From NCBI GenBank assembly GCA_019426215.1, contig CM033394.1, positions 37,260,423-37,324,422 of the forward strand: a DNA stretch of 64,000 nucleotides. The letters are read 5' to 3'. Under the pieces are notes generated by a model. That model worked only from the letters and a program-made list of their open reading frames with translations. It had not been told where the DNA came from and made no database searches. Shown here piece after piece: positions 57,832 through 64,000 of this stretch. The DNA is from Buddleja alternifolia (lineage: Eukaryota > Streptophyta > Magnoliopsida > Lamiales > Scrophulariaceae). Position numbers and translations under genes: made by a program. Positions within the stretch are counted from its first letter, which is position 1; each line of letters begins with the position of its first letter.

Positions 57832-58698
57832 ATGAAAGACAGCCCTAGCCGCCTTAAATCAAAGAAATACTATCGATTTTATCGGAATAAGGGCCACACA
57901 ACTAAGGAATGCAATCACCTACACATCGAGATAAAGAAGCTAATTAAGAAAGGATACCTACAAGAGGTGGTTGCCCTATCCGGATCAACTGTTCAAATAC
58001 CCCTGACACCGAGGGGTAGAGATGGAGACAAAGGCCACCCACTAAGGACGGATTCCGAGATGGATAACCCCCCAGTGAACGGAATCATAGGGGTGATTTT
58101 AGGAGGCCCAGCAGGGAGAGACTCTGTGAGTTCAAGGAAGGCTTCGCTAAGGGCAGCATCCGGGCTACACGCCGTCAACTACCCACTTGGGGGGCAGATT
58201 AATCAAGTGGACTTAAAAAGTCAAACCATAGAGTTTGGAGTGCAAGATCTGGAGAATGGCATTCCCTTGGTTAATGACGCCTTAGTAATCTCAGCGACCA
58301 TCTCCAACTTCTGGGTGAAGAAAGTATTAGTTGATAGTGAGAGCTCAGCAGACATAATATTCTACAATGTCTTCACTCAGTTGGGAGTGGACAATGCCTA
58401 GCTCCAAGCAGTCAATACCCCCTCACGGGGATTCACGGGGGAGACTGTAGAAGCCATGGGGGAGGTGTCTCTCCCCATATCTTTAGGCATATTTCCTGCA
58501 TGTTCTACCAACATGATTAAGTTCTTGGTGGTCAAAGCCCCCTCCACTTACAATGTCATATTAGGGAGGCCGAGCTTAAATTTGTTTCAAGCTGTCATTT
58601 CCACCTATCATATGAAGGTCAAGTTTTCTACCCCCGTGGGAACGGGAGAAGCTATTGGTGATGTGAAGTTGCATGGGAGTGTTACGCTAATGCCTTGA
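57832..58698 (+). pseudogene. Gypsy gag end and aspartic protease
   Basis: After the damaged knuckle comes a linker, then the protease: VLVDSESSADIIFYN at about 58325-58370, where the catalytic DSG/DGG triad reads D-S-E. A TAG at 58399-58401 interrupts it. The rest carries the late protease motif YNVILGRPSLNLFQAVIS and ends with TGA at 58696-58698. Such proteases cleave the Gypsy polyprotein in the particle. With the Gly lost and a stop in the middle it cannot work. Confidence 0.82.
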
Positions 58699-59253
58699 AC
58701 AAGCCTAAGAGAAAGCATGGTGACACTGCTCACGACAATAAGGGAAAGCAAATTGCCATCAACCTAATCCCGATGGAGAAAACTAACTTGGGAGGCAACA
58801 TGCAATCAGGCAATACTTAGCCAAAATTCCAGCGAGTAGGTGCCAATGATAAAGAGGAGGACTCCAACACAATGGCGCCAAGGGAGGCAACGTGCGCGCC
58901 AGCGCTAGAGTGAAAACATTCCCCAATCTTGACAAAGTATCAGGCCTCAAAAGGGCCTTAGCAGGTAAAAAAAAACTATCTTATTACTATTAAGACAATA
59001 TCGAGTTGGCTACGAGCCAAGCGTTGAGTAGGGGCGCCCATCAGCGAACCCAACCTTTTTTACTAAAATTTTGAAGAGCCTATGTACCTCCCCCATACAC
59101 TATCGTTTTGAGGTGCTTACGTGCACCCCCCCCCCCTTTAAATTATTGTTTTGAGGTGCCTATGTGCACCCCCTTTTTACATTTAGTATTGATGCTTGGA
59201 TACTTCACATTTTTCGTTATCTAGTTGTTTATTATGAATGTAGAGTATGTATA

Positions 59254-60930
59254 TGTTAGGAATCCCGTACAGAAAAAACAAAGTATTGCAGCGAAAGATT
59301 CGAGGATTCCTACCGGTAGATCACAAAAATAGATCTGATGATTTTTTCATGGATTTCGCGAAATTTAGAATAAATAAACATACCCTTTTGATTCGTTTAT
59401 TGATTCTGTAGAACAGAAATCCTCCAAGGGCTCCTGTCTCTAAAGCTTCACGCGAAACGAGCCTTCCAAAGATCTCGAAACTCCTCCTTTTCTTGCTAGA
59501 GTGGACGGCTAGAGAGGAGAGAGGAGAGAGGGGAGAGGGGAGAGAGTTCTTTTCCTTTTGTGTTGTGTAATCAGATTAGTTACCTTGTCACTTAGGGTTT
59601 TGTTCCACTGTAGGAGTCCTATTTAAACTCAACTAGATTGTGGAACAAGTTGGAGGCTACTCCAAGAAGCCCTAGAGTGGCCGCCCCTTAGGGCTTTCTT
59701 TTGGACTGGGTGGGCTTTTAATTTGCTTGTGCAATTTCTAGCCCATCTATATATATATTTAAATTTAAATCCAATTTAAATATAATATATACTATTAATT
59801 AATTCCAATTAATTAATATACTAATTAAATAATTTAATCTAATCTAATTAAATTAATTGATTTAATCTAATTAAATCAATCAGTCCATTTAATTCTTTCT
59901 AAAATATTTACACAAAAAGATACATCCCGCTCGTTTCTTATAGCGCAACTCTTTAGCTTCGTCTCAATTGGCAAAGAGAGGAATTACCTAAGGATGTGAG
60001 TGTCACCTAGCCAGATCCGTGGACTCACATCGTAACCCAATTGAGTACGAAATGAATGAATCATTTTACGAACCTCTTGATCATAAATGCCGTATGAGTA
60101 TAAGCCCTTCACTGACGTATCCCGATCAAGTGAGAGTCATGGAAAATGTCAAACTCACTAAACTTGATATTGTGCATTAGATTATAGCATAATGAAATTA
60201 CTAAACTACTCTCAATGTCCCACATGAGTTAGTTGTTTATGCTTTGGCCAAAGACTTATAATTTCATTAGCCTATAATCGCACAAGATACTTTCTCGTTT
60301 ACTATCGAGACAGTGAATCCCATCTTGACGATCACTGATCAACTGCTACTTGTCTCATTGATATCGCACTTCGAGGTCGACCCCACCGACAGGTGATATG
60401 GGCCTAACTACTCTGGTAACAAATCCAATAATACAAGCACATTGATCATGAACCCTCAGGTCTAAGGCTCACGCATACTATTATGATCAGTAATCCAATC
60501 ATTGACAGTCACTAGGTAAATACCCATGTGATCGGATTACTATGAGCCGTGTTCGAATATGTCAATTCCATTGACATATCTATGATACTTGCTCCCACTA
60601 TCCCTATAGTGTTCGACTGGCACTCATCGACAGAGCATGTGTCATACAAGTCAAATCTTAATGCCCAATCAAGATTCTTTGACTTGCGAACCCTTTTAAG
60701 TGATAAGGTGTAAGACTCTTCCCATGCCACGTCTTTATTCCATAAAGGGCAAAGAGTCAAACCTTTATTCACATGGACTATATATTCAATACTTATTTAG
60801 ATGCCGTAAAGATTTATATGAACAAAATATAAATGCCTTTATTAATTTCTTCTCAATAGTTTGTACAACATAATAAGATACCCTAATCTAACTATTTGTC
60901 CTCATTGGCATCTAGGGCATATACCTAACA
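59254..60930 (-). repeat. 3' LTR of the Copia element, 1677 bp
   Basis: On the minus strand it starts TGTTAGGTATATGCCC and ends GGATTCCTAACA, so the ends are TGTTAGG and CCTAACA. It contains an AATTAATT-rich block (59760-59890) and a GA-rich block (GAGAGGAGAGAGGGGAGAGG, about 59510-59545). No coding. The solo LTR at 2795-4600 has the same architecture. Confidence 0.88.
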
Positions 60931-60945
60931 ATCTCCCACTTGCAC

Positions 60946-63900
60946 TTAATGCCAATCGCTTTGGTATCTTTTACCCATCTTTTCAAGATGTTGCTTTAGC
61001 ACCTCCTGCGCTGATGGCTTAGTGAGTGGGTTAGCTACGTTATCCGCTGAGGCTATTTTCTGCACGACGATGTCGCCTCTTTCAACGATTTCTCGAATTA
61101 TGTGATATCTCCTCTCTATGTGTTTGGATTTGTTGTGAGACCTTGGTTCCTTTGCTTGGGCGATGGCTCAGTTGTTGTCACACCATAGTGGCAACGGAAG
61201 CTCCATGCTAGGAACAACTTGAAGTTCAGTAATGAACTTCTTTATCCAAACAGCCTCCTTGGCCGCCTCCGAGGCTGCCACATATTCAGCTTCGGTGGTC
61301 GAATCGGCAGTTGTGCTTTGCTTGGAACTTTTCCAAGACACTGCTCCACCGTTTAAAGTGAATATGAACCCAGAAGTGGATTTTCGGTCATCGATGCCAC
61401 ATTGGAAATCTGAATCAGTATAACCATCCACTTTCATTTCTCCATTGCCATGTGAGGATCATACCTTTAGTTCTTCTTAAGTACTTTAAGATTGATTTCA
61501 CGGCCATCCAATGTTCTTTGCCTGGGTTAGCTTGAAACTTGCTTACCGCGCTCACAGCGTATGCAAGATCTGGTCTCGTGCATACCATCGTGTACATAAG
61601 ACTTCCCACAGTCGAGGCATAGGGGATGGTACTCATTTCTCTTCGATCTTCCTCACTTTGAGGACTCATCTTTTTGGAGAAATGAATTCCATGTCTCATG
61701 GGCAAAAGACCTCTTTTAGAATTTTCCATCCCAAATCGCTTTAGGACCTTTTCTAAGTAGAGGGCTTGCGAGAGACCTATTATCTTATTCGATCTATCCC
61801 TGTAGATTCGAATTCTTAGGACATAGGTGGCTTCTCCCAAGTCTTTCATGGAGAATGTGCTTGAAAGCCATGTGTTAACCGAAGTTAGCAAACTTGTATC
61901 ATTCCCTATAAGTAGAATGTCGTCCACGTATAGTACCAGGAATGATATCTTGCTCCCACTGACCTTTTTATAGACACATGGTTCATCCTCGTTTTTGATA
62001 AAGCCGTTGTTTCGCACTTCTTCATCAAAACGAAGGTTCCAACTGCGAGAGGCCTGCTTCAGTCCATAAATGGACCTATTTAACTTGCAGACCTTATGAG
62101 AATCGGTATTGGATATGAAACCTTTGGGCTGCTCCATATAGATATCCTCCTCGAGGAATCCATTTAGGAAGGCGATTTTCACATCCATTTGCCAGATTTC
62201 ATAATCCAGGTATGCAGCTATTGAAAGTAGAATTCTAATGGATTTGATCATAGCTACTGGTGAAAAGGTTTCCTCATAGTCAATGCCCTCCTTCTGACTA
62301 TACCATTTCGCCACTAGCATGGCCTTATAGGTATCCACCTTGCCATCCGGACCTATCTTTCTCTTATAGATCCATTTGCATCCAATAGGTACAATCCCTT
62401 TGGGAGGATCTACTAGATTCCAGACTTGGTTCGAATACATCGAATCCATTTCCACTTTTATAGCTTCATGCCATTTCGCAGAATCCATATCCATCATTGC
62501 CTGGTCATAACTAGAGGAATTGTCTCCATGGTTTCCTTCTGCTACTGCATGCAAATTATGCTCTCTTTGTAGCAGAGAACCATATCTCGCAGGCGGTTGA
62601 GATACTCTAGTAGACCTGCGCACTGACGGTTGTGTCGTTTCTGGGTCAGGTTGGGTCTCTTGAACGGTGTCTTCCACAGGGGATTCATTTTGCTCTTGTA
62701 GAACAATACTTCTACCAGCTCCTCCTTCTCGAATGAATTCTTCTTCGAGAAAGATTACCTGTAAGGCAACAATGATTCTCTGATCATCGGGAAGGTAGAA
62801 AAGGTATCCCATGGAATCCTCGGGATATCCAACGTATTGCCTTTTCATGGACCTAGCCTCCAATTTCTCTGCCTTGGTCTTTTTCACGTAAGCTAGGCAA
62901 CCCCATATTTTTATGTGTTTCAGATTAGGCTTCCTTCCACGCCATATCTGATACGGTGTTTTAGGAACAGATTTGAAGGGACATCTATTCAGAATATGAG
63001 TTGCTGTAAGCAGCGCGTGCCCCCACAATGAAATGGGTAAATCTGTGTAGCTGAGCATGGATCGAACCATGTCCAACAGTGTTCGATTCCTTCGTTCTGC
63101 TACGCCATTTAATTGTAGAGTTGCTGGAGGAGTAAGCTGTAATAGTATGCCATGTTCTCTAAGGAACTGGTCAAACTCCGCACTCATATATTCGCCACCG
63201 CGGTCAGACCGAAGTGTCTTTATATGATGCCCGGTTTGGTTTTCGACTAAAGTCTTGAATTCAATGATTTTTTCCAATGATTCAGACTTGTACTTCATTA
63301 AATACACGTAGCCATACCTAGAATGGTCATCGGTAAATGTAATGAAGTACTGAAAACCACCGCGGGCCATATTTCCAAATGGTCCGCACACATCAGTATG
63401 AACTAGACCTAAGACTTCTGTGGCTCTTTCAAAATTCCCTGTGAAGGGGGACTTGGTCATTTTGCCTCGGATACAAGACTCACAAGTGGGATAGGGATCT
63501 GATCCCAATGAGTCTATAACTCTATCCTTTTCTAACTCGTGTAGTCTTTGGTCCCCGACATGACCTAGTCTTAAGTGCCATAGCTGGCTCAAGTTTGTAC
63601 CATACATTCTGCGTTTTCTTGTTACAGCGTTAACATTACAATCATTTTGGACATTAATATAATATAAACCATTTATTAAAGACGCATTGCCAACACATTC
63701 ATTTCTAAAATAAATGTCACAAGAATTGTTCATAAAGGAAAATAAATAACCTTTCCTGACTAAAACAGAAATTGAAAAAATATTCTTAAGCCCGTTGGGC
63801 AAAACAAGGCAATTGTCTAAATATAATAAATGTCCAGATGATAAACTAAGGGAAGTGGTGCCAATGTGTGAGGCTGCTACACTATGACCGCTGCCAACAT

Positions 63901-64000
63901 TGATCATCACTTCACCATGCTCCAGCTTCTTACTTCTTTCCAGCTCCTGATTCATAACACATATGTGAGCACTAGCCCCAGAGTCTAGAATCCAGGAAGT
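60946..64000 (-). pseudogene. Copia pol (protease to RNase H), one frameshift and one stop
   Basis: The frame is open from the window end: WILDSGASAHIC (protease active site) at about 63990-63955, then LWHLRLGHVGDQRLHEL and CESCIRGKMTKSPF (pre-integrase), integrase with VHTDVCGPFG, FTDDHSRYGYVYL, LRSDRGGEYMS and LNGVAERRNRTLLDM. RT has MDVKIAFLNGFLEEDIYMEQ and the catalytic VLYVDDILLI. A frameshift near 61415-61437 moves into the RNase H frame: GYTDSDFQCGIDDRKSTSGF and [23 protein letters not shown] follows CDNN near 61166 where relatives have a Gly codon; the frame goes on as IAQAKEPRSHNKSKHIERRY and ends SDWH with TAA at 60946-60948. Almost intact, so probably a young copy. Confidence 0.93.

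Larger units (their letters stand above)
56363..59253 (+). mobile_element. Defective Gypsy element (5' LTR, gag, protease, no RT)
   Basis: 5' LTR about 56363-56841, with CTATATATAAG near 56570 as TATA box and ending CATCATCA. The primer site TTTGGCACCTTCTATGGGAA follows at 56843. gag lies at 57000-57814 and protease at about 58090-58698, then frames collapse. Instead of RT and integrase there is a non-coding tail with short repeats (59080-59190, GTTTTGAGGTGC and TGCACCCCC) that looks like the pre-LTR region. So the middle was lost. The right side is cut by the Copia element at 59254. Confidence 0.85.
59254..64000 (-). mobile_element. Copia retrotransposon on minus strand, cut by the window end
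   Basis: The 3' LTR is 59254-60930. The purine tract AAGTGCAAGTGGGAGAT is at 60931-60947, pol above it. The 5' LTR, gag and primer site lie beyond 64000. It interrupts the Gypsy element at 59253. LTR length and pol type suggest the Tork/Angela group, tentatively. Confidence 0.9.

Noticed and set aside
1..64000. CRISPR arrays, bacterial operons, rRNA or standard tRNA genes
   Set aside because: None found. The tRNA-like B boxes at 49.6, 53.6 and 53.9 kb belong to SINEs with A tails and do not fold as complete tRNAs by eye.

Overview
This window looks like nuclear DNA of a flowering plant, most likely a eudicot. It is AT-rich, has spliced genes with GT-AG introns, and is packed with LTR retrotransposons (Copia and Gypsy), PIF/Harbinger, hAT, MULE-type and CACTA DNA elements and tRNA-derived SINEs. 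Order or species cannot be fixed from the sequence alone. Only two non-transposon genes look intact. One is a five-exon SET-domain protein methyltransferase of the Rubisco-LSMT family (18499-22934, +). The other is a small uncharacterised 79-residue gene (24109-24348, -) with its own TATA box.

Layout. 1-1200: 3' end of a decayed Copia element on +. 2091-7000: a family of ~310-bp direct repeats in tandem pairs, broken by a probable solo Copia LTR (2795-4600), an 800-bp hAT-like element (4653-5452) and a 564-bp insertion (6253-6816). 7603-17623: a 10-kb PIF/Harbinger element with matching ends. It holds four gene modules facing each other: GRF zinc finger and Myb/SANT genes on +, Myb/SANT and DDE transposase genes on -. 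A hAT element sits in one gene, and a MULE-like element with a second one nested inside lies between the modules. 18499-24500: the two host genes; a Tourist MITE sits in one half of a tandem duplication in intron 3 of the SET gene. 25328-25862: possible solo Gypsy LTR. 26385-26690: an unrecognised exon-like relic. 26745-40600: a deep nest. A relative of the 4653-5452 element was entered by a small coding-poor Copia (26937-39172), which was entered by an 11.1-kb SIRE-like Copia (27583-38673, target duplication AAGAG); a Gypsy 5' fragment lies further along. 40600-56360: gene-poor, AT-rich DNA with well-delimited small elements (two foldback MULE-like elements with 10-bp duplications, hAT, nested CACTA, SINEs). 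56363-59253: a Gypsy element with LTR, gag and protease but no reverse transcriptase. 59254-64000: a minus-strand Copia element with a 1677-bp LTR whose pol runs off the window end.

All retrotransposon coding regions carry stops, frameshifts or lost key residues, so none here looks autonomous. The most interesting points are the four-gene Harbinger element, the MITE insertion with its own empty-site control next to it, and the strand-biased CGCTT pentamer that recurs through both LTRs and the internal region of the SIRE-like element.
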